Assembly: GCF_011602485.2 (NCBI RefSeq)
Contig: NZ_CP050022.2
Span: forward strand, 5,228,001 to 5,292,000
Reading direction: 5' to 3'
From: Bradyrhizobium sp. 1(2017)
GTDB taxonomy: Bacteria; Pseudomonadota; Alphaproteobacteria; Rhizobiales; Xanthobacteraceae
DNA length: 64,000 nucleotides
The first letter of the stretch is position 1. Each line of letters starts with the position of its first letter. A program made the translations under genes and the position numbers. Shown piece after piece: positions 43,161 through 51,891 of this stretch. The notes beneath the pieces are model-generated. The model saw nothing but the letters and a program-made list of their open reading frames with translations, had not been told where the DNA came from and did no database searches.

Positions 43161-44159
43161 TTGAAAAATCTCCTCACCGACGTTCCCGGCGTCCGCGTCG
43201 GCCATGCCGAAGACGCGAAAGTCGCCTCGGGCGCGACCGCGATCATCTTCGATTCTCCTGCGGTCGCCGCGATCGACGTCCGCGGCGGCGGACCCGGCAC
43301 GCGCGAAGACGCACTGCTCGATCTCGCCAACACCGTCGAGCGCGTCGACGCGATCGCGCTGTCGGGCGGGTCTGCCTTCGGCCTCGATACCGGCGGGGGC
43401 GTGCAGGCCTGGCTCGCCGAGCGGGGCCGCGGCCACCGGGTTCGCGAAGCGCTGATCCCGATCGTTCCGGGCGCCATCCTGTTCGACCTACTCAACGGCG
43501 GCGACAAGGCCTGGGGACGCTTTTCGCCCTATCGCGACCTCGGCTACGCCGCGGCAGCCGCCGCAGGCACGGACTTCGCGCTGGGCAGCGTCGGCGCCGG
43601 TCTGGGGGCCACCACCGCGACGTTCAAGGGCGGGCTCGGCTCGGCTTCGGCGGTGACACCAAGCGGCGTCAAGGTCGCTGCGATCGTCGCCGTCAACGCG
43701 GTGGGAAGCGTGACCGTCGGCGACGGACCCTGGTTCTGGGCGGCGCCGTTCGAGGTGAACGGCGAATTCGGCGGACGCGGCCTGCCGGACAAGTTCACCG
43801 ACGACATGCTCCGCATGCGCATCAAGGGCGGGCCCGCGGCGAATGCGCGCGAGAACACCACCATCGGCGCCGTCGTCACCGACGCGGTGCTGACCAAGCC
43901 CCAGGCCAAGCGGCTGGCGATGATCGCGCATACCGGCTTTGCCCGCGCGATCTATCCCGTGCATGCGCCGACCGACGGCGACGTGCTGTTCGCCGCCGCG
44001 ACCTGCGAGAAGCCGATCGAGCCGCTGGTCGGCCTGACCGAACTCGGCACGGTCGCAGCCAACGTGGTCGCACGCGCGATCGCCCGCGGGGTTTACGGCG
44101 CGAGCGTCCTGCCATTCCCCGGCGCGCTGCCCGCGTGGAGGGACCGGTTTCGCGATTAG
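43161..44159 (+). CDS. P1 (DmpA/S58) family peptidase
   Basis: 332 residues from TTG 43161, the only start that gives the normal opening LLTDVPGVRVGHAED. Landmarks are the ALSGGSAFGLDTGGGVQAWL segment, the REALIPIVPGAILFDLLNGGD region and RENTTIGAVVTDAVLTKPQAKRLA near residue 235, where this N-terminal-nucleophile family is cut autocatalytically (Thr or Ser becoming the nucleophile). Relatives include L-aminopeptidase D-Ala-esterase and beta-peptidyl aminopeptidases. No neighbour indicates the substrate. Confidence 0.88.
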   Translation: MKNLLTDVPGVRVGHAEDAKVASGATAIIFDSPAVAAIDVRGGGPGTREDALLDLANTVERVDAIALSGGSAFGLDTGGGVQAWLAERGRGHRVREALIPIVPGAILFDLLNGGDKAWGRFSPYRDLGYAAAAAAGTDFALGSVGAGLGATTATFKGGLGSASAVTPSGVKVAAIVAVNAVGSVTVGDGPWFWAAPFEVNGEFGGRGLPDKFTDDMLRMRIKGGPAANARENTTIGAVVTDAVLTKPQAKRLAMIAHTGFARAIYPVHAPTDGDVLFAAATCEKPIEPLVGLTELGTVAANVVARAIARGVYGASVLPFPGALPAWRDRFRD

Positions 44160-44171
44160 TTTGGCACGTCA

Positions 44172-44280
44172 GGTGTCATTGCCCGGCGACGACCGGGCGA
44201 TCCAGTATTCCAGAGACGACAGTGATTGAGCCGGCAGGCCCGCGGCGTACTGGATGCCCGCTTTCGCGGAGCATGACACC
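44172..44280. repeat. GTCATTGCCCGG-type intergenic palindrome
   Basis: GGTGTCAT at 44172-44179 pairs with ATGACACC at 44273-44280; inside, CCCGG-CGACGA-CCGGG forms a hairpin and GATCCAGTA/TACTGGAT pair. It has the same plan as the other GTCATT elements but different arms. Lies between convergent genes. Confidence 0.75.
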
Positions 44281-44307
44281 ATCATCTGTTGAGAGAGCGA
44301 TCTGCGC

Positions 44308-45081
44308 TCACACGCTCATCGACATCGAGGATGCGGCCGATCCCGCCGCGGTCTGCGCCTGGCGCTGCATCATCTGTCCGAACCAGTCATAGGGCGAATT
44401 GCCGCCACCGTTCGCATTTGAAGAACTGGAGGCGCCAGGGACCGTTGTCGACATCTTGAAGCCGTCGGCATAGGTGACGGTGGTGGTAGACGAGCCGTCG
44501 GCATTGGTCGTCGTCGTCGAGGTCGACCCGCCGCTGGACTGCGATCCGTCGCCCGCCCCGCCCGCACCTTGCGCGTGATGATGGCCCTGATGGCCGCCCT
44601 TCAGCGCTTTCGACATCTCGTCGAGGCTGACGCTGCCGTCGGCGTTCGAATCCATCTTCGAGAAGACGTCGTCGGCCTGCGCGAGGTTGGTGCCGCCGGC
44701 GCCCAGCGCGTTCTCGAATTCGGACTTGGTGATGCTGCCGTCGCCGTCCGCGTCGATCTGCGAGAACAGGTCCTTCAGCGCGGCGTCACGGCTCGTCGAG
44801 GTCGAGGATGTCGAGCTGGCCGAGCTGCTGCTCGTGCTGTCCGTCGACTGACCTTGCGCTGCGAACAGCGCGTTCATCGTCTCCGGCGCGATCTGCGGAT
44901 ATTTTCCCGCATTGACCGACGAGGTCGCACCGCTGGTCGTGCTGCTGCCGCTATCGATTGCGAACGGATTGGTTGTGCCTTGGGAAGATCCCGTCTTCTG
45001 CGTCGGGGATGACGATTTCGAGCTCGTCAGCGACTGGATCGCATCGAGTGCGCTCGATACCGCGCCAAGGGCGAACAACAT
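44308..45081 (-). CDS. EF-hand protein with Ser/Thr-rich linkers
   Basis: 257 residues from ATG 45081 (MLFALGAVSSALDAIQSLT); 12 more codons upstream are open but unlikely. Two canonical calcium loops stand in one pair: DADGDGSITKSE (about residue 109) and DSNADGSVSLDE (about residue 145). They are surrounded by low-complexity Ser/Thr stretches and a Gly/His patch (GGHQGHHHAQG). The N-terminus is only mildly hydrophobic and does not look like a standard signal peptide. Similar proteins are common in rhizobia; function unknown, perhaps a secreted calcium binder. Confidence 0.8.
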   Translation of the reverse strand: MLFALGAVSSALDAIQSLTSSKSSSPTQKTGSSQGTTNPFAIDSGSSTTSGATSSVNAGKYPQIAPETMNALFAAQGQSTDSTSSSSASSTSSTSTSRDAALKDLFSQIDADGDGSITKSEFENALGAGGTNLAQADDVFSKMDSNADGSVSLDEMSKALKGGHQGHHHAQGAGGAGDGSQSSGGSTSTTTTNADGSSTTTVTYADGFKMSTTVPGASSSSNANGGGNSPYDWFGQMMQRQAQTAAGSAASSMSMSV

Positions 45082-45334
45082 TGCACAACTCCAACCGACG
45101 CGGCATGCCGCGGCCAATGTTCCGGAGTTGAGGTCAGCAAGCGTCGTGCCAGCGTGAAAAGCTCAATGAAATCCGCCTTGGCTGCGCTTGGCACTGCCCG
45201 GAAGGACCGGCAATTCGTGCCGGTCACGGCAGAAATTTCCGCCCACAGGAAGCAGCCTCCCCCTGCATTGCCGGCCGCAGGGGCCCATGTTAGGCGAGGC
45301 CATTCCTCGTTCGGCCGCCACCGGAAACCGCGCC

Positions 45335-46036
45335 ATGACCCAAGCCTTCGCCCCTCGCCCCCTGGCCATCGCGCCCTCGATCCTGGCCTCGGATTTCTCC
45401 AGGCTCGGCGAGGAGGTGCGCGCCGTGGATGCCGCCGGCGCCGACTGGATCCATCTCGACGTGATGGACGGACACTTCGTTCCCAACATCTCCTATGGCC
45501 CCGACGTCATCAAGGCGATGCGCCCGCATACGAAGAAGATCTTCGACGCGCATCTGATGATCTCGCCCTGCGACCCCTATCTCGAGGCCTTCGCGAAGGC
45601 CGGCTGCGACCACATCACCGTGCATGCGGAGGCGGGTCCCCATCTGCACCGTTCGCTCCAGGCCATCCGCGGCCTCGGCAAGAAGGCAGGCGTCTCGCTC
45701 AATCCGGGCACGCCGATCAGCGCGCTCGAATATGTGCTCGACCTCGTCGATCTCGTGCTGGTGATGTCGGTCAATCCCGGCTTCGGCGGCCAGGCCTTCA
45801 TCCCCTCCGCGATCGGCAAGATCCGTGACATCCGTGCGATGATCGCGGGACGCCCGATCGACATCGAGGTCGATGGCGGCGTCGGTCCCGACGTTGCCGG
45901 CGCGCTCGCAGCGGCCGGCGCCAACGCCTTCGTCGCCGGCACGTCAGTTTTCAGGGGCGGCACGCAGGAAGCCTACAAGGCCAATATCGCTGCAATCCGC
46001 AACGCGGCCGCGGGCGCGCGCGGCGAGGCCATCTGA
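45335..46036 (+). CDS. rpe: ribulose-phosphate 3-epimerase
   Basis: 233 residues from ATG 45335 ([28 protein letters not shown]). TIM-barrel epimerase with the metal and catalytic residues in [65 protein letters not shown] and [12 protein letters not shown]. It interconverts ribulose-5-phosphate and xylulose-5-phosphate in the pentose phosphate and Calvin cycles. It is not next to cbb genes here, so it is the housekeeping copy as far as can be seen. Confidence 0.95.
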   Translation: MTQAFAPRPLAIAPSILASDFSRLGEEVRAVDAAGADWIHLDVMDGHFVPNISYGPDVIKAMRPHTKKIFDAHLMISPCDPYLEAFAKAGCDHITVHAEAGPHLHRSLQAIRGLGKKAGVSLNPGTPISALEYVLDLVDLVLVMSVNPGFGGQAFIPSAIGKIRDIRAMIAGRPIDIEVDGGVGPDVAGALAAAGANAFVAGTSVFRGGTQEAYKANIAAIRNAAAGARGEAI

Positions 46037-46079
46037 TCGCCATTCGCGGTCCGAACCGGCCTTGTAGCCGGTGCGACCA

Positions 46080-46634
46080 ATGGGAATGGATGAGATTCGT
46101 GCCACTCCGTTTTCTGCGGGCTTGAGGCGCCTGTGCGCCGAGGCGTTGCTGGACGGCGAGCGGGTGATCTGGGAGGGTCAACCCGACGGCATCGCCCGGA
46201 TGATCATGTGGCGATTTCTGTGGTGGCTCGGATTCCCCTGGCTGCTTCTGACCGTCGTCGCCCTCAGGAACGATTGGGTCGACCAAGCGGCCCAACCTCT
46301 CGTGATGCTGGGAGTTGCAATGATTGCGGCTCCGCTGGTGATGCTGCTGCAAGACCTGCAGACGCTGTACATGATCACCGATCGCCGCGCGCTGATCCTG
46401 CGAACAGCCTGGGGCCGACGGACGGTCAGCCAGACGCCGTTCAAGGCGATGGACGCGGTCTTCGAAATCCTCGACATCGGCGGTGGTGTTGGCCACCTCA
46501 ACTTCGCATCAGGTCGATCGACCCGCTCGCCCGATACCGACTACACCGGCCGCTACGGGTTTCGCTGTGTTCGAGATGCTGCGCGCATTCGCCATATCCT
46601 CGAAGGCGCGCGCGCAGGCAAAACGCGGCGGTAG
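46080..46634 (+). CDS. two-span membrane protein with bacterial PH-like domain
   Basis: 184 residues from ATG 46080; GTG 46071 and ATG 46086 are alternatives. An opening LLDGERVIWEGQPDG, two adjacent helices (about residues 40-85) and then LYMITDRRALILRTAWGRRTVSQTPFKAMD are the pattern of small DUF304/bPH-type membrane proteins. The start lies about 40 bp after rpe on the same strand, so it may be cotranscribed. Function is unknown. Confidence 0.75.
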   Translation: MGMDEIRATPFSAGLRRLCAEALLDGERVIWEGQPDGIARMIMWRFLWWLGFPWLLLTVVALRNDWVDQAAQPLVMLGVAMIAAPLVMLLQDLQTLYMITDRRALILRTAWGRRTVSQTPFKAMDAVFEILDIGGGVGHLNFASGRSTRSPDTDYTGRYGFRCVRDAARIRHILEGARAGKTRR

Positions 46635-46769
46635 CACACGCAAAGACTGCGGCTTTCGGGAGCGGCAGCACGCAATGCTTAAAATTGCCCAAATCCGTAC
46701 TCCTCCGGACTTCCCTGATTCGCGCAAATCACTGCTAGTGATTCTTGCCTGTTTTCGCGGGAGCACATC

Positions 46770-46904
46770 ATGACGACGACCCTGGTTTGGACTGGCGTGG
46801 CGTTGTGGCTTGGTTTCAGTGCGTTTGTTGTGTTTGGCCCTTCGGCCGGACCGGTGCAGGTCCCGGCACGTTCGGCGCGCAGCATCCGTCGCAATCGGAT
46901 CTGA
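46770..46904 (+). CDS. small membrane peptide, 44 residues
   Basis: Opens at ATG 46770 behind GCGGGAGCACATC and ends at TGA 46904. One hydrophobic segment (TLVWTGVALWLGFSAFVVFG, about residues 4-23) is followed by a basic tail VPARSARSIRRNR, the charge pattern of an N-out, C-in inner-membrane peptide. The next small gene begins five bases after the stop. I recognise no family. Confidence 0.5.
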   Translation: MTTTLVWTGVALWLGFSAFVVFGPSAGPVQVPARSARSIRRNRI

Positions 46905-46908
46905 CACC

Positions 46909-47061
46909 ATGCAAGTCGCGCTCGTGAAGCGTCAGCCGAAGCGCAGGTGCCGCATCCCGCGGCGTCCGCATCCGGACCTCGACTATTTCTTCGGTCGGCT
47001 CGAACGCACCGAAGGCGAGATGCGCGACGATCCGGGAGCTGAAGCGGCGGACCTGGACTAA
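46909..47061 (+). CDS. small basic/acidic protein, 50 residues
   Basis: ATG 46909 to TAA 47061. The first 20 residues are strongly basic (LVKRQPKRRCRIPRRP), the rest acidic (RLERTEGEMRDDPGAEAADLD). No signal or membrane segment. It follows the membrane peptide by four bases, which suggests co-translation. The ATG is preferred over a longer frame that would overlap the previous gene. No family recognised; codon use is like that of its neighbours. Confidence 0.45.
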   Translation: MQVALVKRQPKRRCRIPRRPHPDLDYFFGRLERTEGEMRDDPGAEAADLD

Positions 47062-47111
47062 CCGATCGGTCACCGTGCCGGCAATGAGATTCTGAATTGG
47101 ACTTGAGACCG

Positions 47112-47303
47112 ATGAAGCCGCACTGCCCGAACTGCCTGAAGGAAATGACCAAGGCGTCCGCGTCGCGTAACCTGTTCAATTGCGAGCCCTGCCGCGAGAT
47201 CATCCAGTATTTCGGCGGCAGCTGCGATCACGGCGAGCCCGGCCCGCAATTCTCCTGGCCGATCCGCCGCAAGCGCGTCGCGCACACCGCCCACGCGGCC
47301 TGA
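47112..47303 (+). CDS. small zinc-ribbon-like protein
   Basis: 63 residues from ATG 47112; a TTG five codons upstream is the alternative. CPNC at residues 5-8 and CEPC at about 24-27 form a CxxC pair likely to bind zinc, followed by a Gly-rich turn with another Cys/His (GGSCDHGEPG). The basic C-terminus is RRKRVAHTAH. Third in a run of three small codirectional genes after the PH-like protein. Confidence 0.55.
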   Translation: MKPHCPNCLKEMTKASASRNLFNCEPCREIIQYFGGSCDHGEPGPQFSWPIRRKRVAHTAHAA

Positions 47304-47328
47304 TCCGCCGTCCGGGCGCGCAAGCGGC

Positions 47329-48768
47329 CTATCCGGCCGCCTCGCCCGCATCCACGTCAGGCGCATCCCCTGCCATCCGCGGCGGCCGGACCACCGTGAC
47401 GGTGCAACTCGCCTCCGAGGCCACCTTGGCCGAGACGCTGCCGAGCAGCGAGCGCCTGAACGAGCTCTGCCGCGCCCCGATGATGACGTGGTCGACCTGG
47501 TTGACCTCGGCGAACTCCAGGATTGCGGCGGCGGGGTCGACGGCCTCCAGCACGTGAACCGACAGCCGGCTCTCGTCCAGCTTGAGCGGCGTCGCCCAAT
47601 GCCTGAGCGCCACCAGGCGGTCGATATGCTTGTTGGAGCCCTGCTCGTCGAGCGTCCGGTCGATCGCGATACGGTTGAGCTTGAGCACGTTGAGGCAGGC
47701 GAGCCGCGCCGAGGGCAGCGTGGCGAGAATGCGCTCGGCCGTCACGCGCAGCGCCTCGTTCAGCTCCGGTGCGCCTTCCACCGTGTCGAGCGCGACCGCA
47801 AGAATTGGGCTCGACGCGATCTGCGCCGCGACGTCCGCTTTTGCGCGCGGCGCCATGACGCCCAGGTTGAAGCGGCGCCGCCACGCGACGCCGAGGGAGT
47901 CGCGCTTCAGCCGCTCCGCGCGCGCGGTGAGCTTGACCTGGTCCGGATGGGTGAGATCGAAGGCCAGCTGTGCCGCGGTCGGATAGCGCCAGACCGGCTC
48001 GATCTCCAGGCACCGCAGCACCACCTCCTGGAGCCAGGGCGGATAGTCGGCGCGCAATGCCCGCGGCGGATAGGGATCGCGCCACAGACGGCGCCGCATC
48101 GCGCGCAATGTCTCACCCTCGCCGAAGGGGCGCTCGCCCGTGGTGAAGAAGTAGAGCAGCACGCCGAGCGAGAATAGGTCGCTGCGCGGATCGTCACGCG
48201 CCCCGAGCAGCCGCTCCGGCGCCATATAGGGCGCGGTCCCGTAAGGCAGGCGAAATTCCTCCTGCAACAGGTCGGGCAGATGGTTGTGGTGGGACAGGCC
48301 GTAGTCGATCAGCACGGCCTCGCCACTGTCGCGGAACATGATGCTGCTCGGCTTGATGTCGTGATGGATCACGTTCTGCCGGTGCAGGTCGGCGAGCCCG
48401 GTCGCGATCCTCGCCACGAGCTGCCGCGCCTCGTCGTATGGCAGCGGCAGGTCCGGCAGCCGCTTGTACAGCGTCGTGCCGACGATGCGCTCGATCACCA
48501 CATAGGCCTGGTGGGCGAAATCGCCGGTGCCGAAGCAGGCCGGCACGTGCGGCCCCGCAAGCCGCGGCAGGATCATCATCTCCATTTCGAAGGAGACGAT
48601 CGCGGCGGGGTCCTCGCCCTCCGACACCCGCGGGATCTTCATCAGCAAGGGCATGTCGATGCCGGGATGGGTCACGGTCCACAGCGTCGCCATGCCGCCG
48701 GCATGGACGCATTCGCCGATGGTGTAACCGTCGATCTCCGCGCCTGATTTGACCAGCGTTTTGGGCAT
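47329..48768 (-). CDS. Ser/Thr protein kinase fused to a universal stress protein domain
   Basis: 479 residues from ATG 48768 (MPKTLVKSGAEIDGYTIGEC). The kinase domain (about 1-280) has a glycine loop VHAGGMATLW, Lys44 in LLMKIPR, His135-His136-Asp137 with Lys139 in HHDIKPSSIMF, Asp155 in LIDYGLS, and APE in YMAPERLLG. Ser142 stands where nearly all kinases have the magnesium-binding Asn, and DYG replaces DFG. The C-terminal ~140 residues are UspA-like (ILAVALDTVEGAPELNEALR ... HVIIGARQSSFRRSLLGSVSAKVASEASCTVTVVRPP). It follows the phosphoesterase gene by five bases. Confidence 0.88.
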   Translation of the reverse strand: MPKTLVKSGAEIDGYTIGECVHAGGMATLWTVTHPGIDMPLLMKIPRVSEGEDPAAIVSFEMEMMILPRLAGPHVPACFGTGDFAHQAYVVIERIVGTTLYKRLPDLPLPYDEARQLVARIATGLADLHRQNVIHHDIKPSSIMFRDSGEAVLIDYGLSHHNHLPDLLQEEFRLPYGTAPYMAPERLLGARDDPRSDLFSLGVLLYFFTTGERPFGEGETLRAMRRRLWRDPYPPRALRADYPPWLQEVVLRCLEIEPVWRYPTAAQLAFDLTHPDQVKLTARAERLKRDSLGVAWRRRFNLGVMAPRAKADVAAQIASSPILAVALDTVEGAPELNEALRVTAERILATLPSARLACLNVLKLNRIAIDRTLDEQGSNKHIDRLVALRHWATPLKLDESRLSVHVLEAVDPAAAILEFAEVNQVDHVIIGARQSSFRRSLLGSVSAKVASEASCTVTVVRPPRMAGDAPDVDAGEAAG

Positions 48769-48773
48769 CGTCG

Positions 48774-49514
48774 TCAGCGCCCCTGCGACAGGCGGTCGGC
48801 GAGCCAATGCGGCAGGCCGTTGTCCCGGATCCTGCCTGCGGCAGTCGCAACGTCATAGGGCGCGCGACAATAGGTGATCTGGCACGAGACCGTGTCGAAC
48901 AGCACGAAGGATGCCGACGGATCGCCGTCGCGGGGCTGACCGACCGAACCGACCACCGCCAGCCATTGCCGGCCGCGCAGGAGCTGCACGGACACGTCGG
49001 TCTTCGGCACGAAGCTCGTCATCTTCGCCGTCACCGACATCGAGTAGAGCGCCGGCCTGTGGATGTGGCCGCAGAAGGTGACATGGGCCTGTGTCGCGAT
49101 CAGGCTTTTGGCAGCATCCGCGGTCGAGCGGACATAGTGCCAGCGCTGCGGGCTGGAGGCTTCCGAATGCACGAACAGACGGCCGTCGTCCTCCACCAGC
49201 ATCGGCAACTCGGCCAGGAAGCGGCGTTGCGCGGTGTCGAGACGGCCGCGGGTCCATTCGATCGCGACCTGCGCCTCCGCATTCATGGTCTCGGCCGACG
49301 AATTCACCGCCTGGTCGTGATTGCCGCGTATGGCCACGGCGCCGCCGGCGACGAGCTCCATCGCGGTGTCCACGACCCATTCCGGATCGGCGCCATAGCC
49401 GACGAAGTCACCGAGCAGGATGAAGCGCTCCGCGCCTTTCGCACGGGCCATCTTCAGGCTCGCCTCGAACGCCTGCCGGTTGCCGTGGATATCCGAGAAG
49501 ACAGCTAGGAGCAC
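48774..49514 (-). CDS. calcineurin-like metallophosphoesterase
   Basis: 246 residues. All metal motifs are present: Asp8 and His10 in LLAVFSDIHGN, GDFVGYGADPEWV near residue 36, GNHDQAVN near residue 80, and the later His in THVTFCGHIHRPAL. This is the diadenosine tetraphosphatase/YfcE-like branch. It precedes the kinase/USP gene in one operon, so a kinase-phosphatase relation is possible, though the substrate may instead be a nucleotide. Cytoplasmic, no signal peptide. Confidence 0.9.
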   Translation of the reverse strand: MLLAVFSDIHGNRQAFEASLKMARAKGAERFILLGDFVGYGADPEWVVDTAMELVAGGAVAIRGNHDQAVNSSAETMNAEAQVAIEWTRGRLDTAQRRFLAELPMLVEDDGRLFVHSEASSPQRWHYVRSTADAAKSLIATQAHVTFCGHIHRPALYSMSVTAKMTSFVPKTDVSVQLLRGRQWLAVVGSVGQPRDGDPSASFVLFDTVSCQITYCRAPYDVATAAGRIRDNGLPHWLADRLSQGR

Positions 49515-49628
49515 GCATCCTCCACCCTCAAAGGCTTATCGGAACCCGATAAGGCCAAATTGAGGGACGTCAAGACGATGCGCCGGCCGGGCCGGTTTTC
49601 CAGCTGCCTCTGCCGCGAAGGTGAAGGC

Positions 49629-50234
49629 CTATTGCTCGTCCTTTGGCGGCATCCGGGGCGGCGGCAAAGGGGTGAACACGGCGCCTTGGGCGCCGGCCGG
49701 CGGGGCGGTGAATTCGCCGGTCGAGGAATCGCCGCCGCTGGTCTCCAGGATGGTCTTCGGCGTCACATATTCCCGCACCATGTCGATCAGGCTGCCATCG
49801 CCACCGCCGAAATCGGCGGCGCGGCCTCCTTGCGGATGTCCCAATGCGATCTCGTTCTGCGCCGCATGGGTCTTGTTGGCCAGCCTGTCGTCGTAGGGCA
49901 CCCGGAACGCCCGGGGAATGCCGCTCGGACGATTGTCCTCGTCGAGCGCCTCGACCCACAGATAGATCGAGCCAGGATCGCCTTGCAGCGAATGCGGCTC
50001 GACGATGCGGGCCTGGAGCAGCTTGAAAGCGGTCGGCATCCGGTCGGAGCTGGCCCAGCCCAGCAGCCCGCGCATCTCGGAGAAGCTGACGACATAGAAG
50101 GCGCTGGTGATGACGACGGCCACGGCCTTCAGCGACCAGTGCAGCCGCGCATAGACCAGCACGACCAGCAGCAACGCGCCGATGACCGCATAGGCGACCG
50201 ACAAAGTGAGGATGACCGTCTGAAGGCTAATCAC
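49629..50234 (-). CDS. two-span membrane protein, third gene of the ExbB-like operon
   Basis: 201 residues. Two N-terminal helices (about 5-28 and 34-52: VILTLSVAYAVIGALLLVVLVY; LKAVAVVITSAFYVVSF) are followed by a soluble part with FKLLQARIVEP, IYLWVEALDEDNRPSGIPRAFRVPYDD and a flexible Gly/Pro-rich C-terminus ending PPPRMPPKDEQ. No family recognised. Its start overlaps the previous gene by eight bases, so the three products are made together and probably form a complex. Confidence 0.75.
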   Translation of the reverse strand: MISLQTVILTLSVAYAVIGALLLVVLVYARLHWSLKAVAVVITSAFYVVSFSEMRGLLGWASSDRMPTAFKLLQARIVEPHSLQGDPGSIYLWVEALDEDNRPSGIPRAFRVPYDDRLANKTHAAQNEIALGHPQGGRAADFGGGDGSLIDMVREYVTPKTILETSGGDSSTGEFTAPPAGAQGAVFTPLPPPRMPPKDEQ

Positions 50235-50913
50235 GGCGTATCCTCGCAGTGTTCTTGCTCACGCCGGTCCTCGGGTCGAGATCGGCGCCGTTGCGCCAGC
50301 CGCTGCGGAACGTCTCAAGCAGCGATTTCGGCCGCTGGTCGACGTTGACGACCTTGCCCTCGGCATCGATCCGGAACCGCACCGCGGTCTTCTCATCGCC
50401 GGTGTGGTCGAGTGTGAACTTGTTGTCGAAGACCACCTGCGCGGTCGGATTGAGCTTCTGCACCTTCACACTGGCCGTGACGGGTTCGCCCGTCGTCGCC
50501 ACGAAATGCGAGACGTTGACGGTATATTCGCCGGCGAGGATGCCGCGCACCGTGACGATCTCCTCGCGGATGGGCGAGGCGATCTTCTTGCCGGCGACGA
50601 TGATGAAGTCGTTGGCCCCGCCGCGGTCGTCGCGATCGAGCGTGAGGAAGCCGGCCTCGCGGTGCCGGTACCAGGCAATGTTGCCGGCGGGATCCTGCAC
50701 GAACAGGTCGAGATCGTCAGGATGGTTGTCCGGCCAGTCCAGTGTGATCATGAACTCGGCCTTGGAGTCGATCTTGCCTTCCTTGGCGTCCGGGGACACC
50801 GCAAGCAGCGCCAGAAAGAACAGAAATGCGATCACCTGGAGCGCCTTGAACAGCATCACGCCGAGCGGATCGAACGGCTCCTCGCGCGGATACAGACCAA
50901 AATCATCCATCAT
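50227..50913 (-). CDS. single-span protein with periplasmic beta-domain, ExbD-like layout
   Basis: 228 residues. A short cytoplasmic start (MMDDFGLYPREEPFDPLGV) carries Asp15 right before one helix (about 18-40, VMLFKALQVIAFLFFLALL). ExbD, TolR and MotB also have a short N-terminus, a critical Asp and one helix. The periplasmic part is not ExbD-like; it reads as a beta-sandwich (FMITLDWPDNHPDDLDLFVQ, GEYTVNVSHFVATTGE, SVKVQKLNPTAQVVFDNKFTL) like DUF2135-type domains. Overlaps the ExbB-like gene by four bases. Role as stator partner is inferred. Confidence 0.75.
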   Translation of the reverse strand: MMDDFGLYPREEPFDPLGVMLFKALQVIAFLFFLALLAVSPDAKEGKIDSKAEFMITLDWPDNHPDDLDLFVQDPAGNIAWYRHREAGFLTLDRDDRGGANDFIIVAGKKIASPIREEIVTVRGILAGEYTVNVSHFVATTGEPVTASVKVQKLNPTAQVVFDNKFTLDHTGDEKTAVRFRIDAEGKVVNVDQRPKSLLETFRSGWRNGADLDPRTGVSKNTARIRRD

Positions 50914-51680
50914 GACGCTGTCCCGGCACCTTTGCGCTCCAGGACCGGCGTCACATAGGTCTCGGTCAGCACCACCGCATCAGAGAACACCCGCTGGGTC
51001 GCGGCATCGAGCATGTAGTACTGGATGCGGACCAGGATGGAGCCGACGAGGCCCGCCAGCGTCGTGTACATGGCAACCGCCATGCCGTCGCTCATCAGGC
51101 CCATCGAGGACCGCATCGCGACCTTGTCGGCGGCATCCAGGCCCGCGATCGGCGCCAGCATGATGATGAAGCCGATGATGGTGCCGAGCAGGCCGAGCTT
51201 CATCAGCGTGTCCGAGACGAAGGCACCGAAGCCGTTGGAGCCGCGCAGGCGGTCGGCCAGCGTCCGCAGCAGCAGCGTCTGGTCGACCGGCCGGTAGTCC
51301 TGCGCGGCGGCCTTGGTCACCAGGCTCTCGATGTGATCGCGCACGAGGCCGCGCGGCAGCGCCGTCGCACGCCCATCGAGCAGCTTGCCGCCGTCGGGTG
51401 CTGCGAGCGCCGTCCGGCAGCGCCGCGCCGCCGCCCCCTCCCGCGCGATCGCCCGCGTGCGCAGGAAGCAGTGGCCGCAGGTGACGATGTAGAGCACCGC
51501 AATCACGCTCGAAATGTAGGTGCGGTCGGACGTCACCATCAGATGGATCAGGCCAAAGCGCCACAGCAGGACGACGGCGAAGATCGAGAGCCCGGTGAAG
51601 ATCATCCAGAACAAGAGCGCGCTGCGCTCGGATGGGTCGGCAGCCTGCCCCGCGATCGGTCCAATCGTCATCGAACTCAT
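50910..51680 (-). CDS. MotA/TolQ/ExbB-like proton channel subunit
   Basis: 256 residues. Two N-terminal helices (about 22-50 and 55-75), a cytoplasmic stretch of ~80 residues with ALPRGLVRDHIESLV, and two helices near the end (TLMKLGLLGTIIGFIIMLAPIAGL; GMAVAMYTTLAGLVGSILVRI). The last pair carries the family's conserved pattern of small and Thr residues lining the proton path. No tonB, exbD, tolA or flagellar gene is nearby. It is the first gene of a three-gene operon with overlapping reading frames, so the next protein is the probable channel partner. Confidence 0.85.
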   Translation of the reverse strand: MSSMTIGPIAGQAADPSERSALLFWMIFTGLSIFAVVLLWRFGLIHLMVTSDRTYISSVIAVLYIVTCGHCFLRTRAIAREGAAARRCRTALAAPDGGKLLDGRATALPRGLVRDHIESLVTKAAAQDYRPVDQTLLLRTLADRLRGSNGFGAFVSDTLMKLGLLGTIIGFIIMLAPIAGLDAADKVAMRSSMGLMSDGMAVAMYTTLAGLVGSILVRIQYYMLDAATQRVFSDAVVLTETYVTPVLERKGAGTAS

Positions 51681-51891
51681 GCTGCACCGCTCCTGCCCGC
51701 AACGATTGGCCTGAAAAGATCGGCCTGAAGGATTCCAGGCCGATTAGATCAAAGCCGCCGCGCCCGGTCCAAAGAGCCATGCCCAATCCGGCTTGGGAAA
51801 TTTGCCCGAGCTGCCAACTTGCCGTTCCCCGCAATTGGCAAGGGGCGGCGGCGTTGTTAGGCTGAGCTTACCAAACGTTGGGGGTGATCGC

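Noticed and set aside
49629..51680. Zorya-type defence system
   Set aside because: The channel-like gene resembles ZorA only at family level. There is no OmpA-type ZorB domain, ZorC, ZorD helicase or ZorE nuclease nearby.
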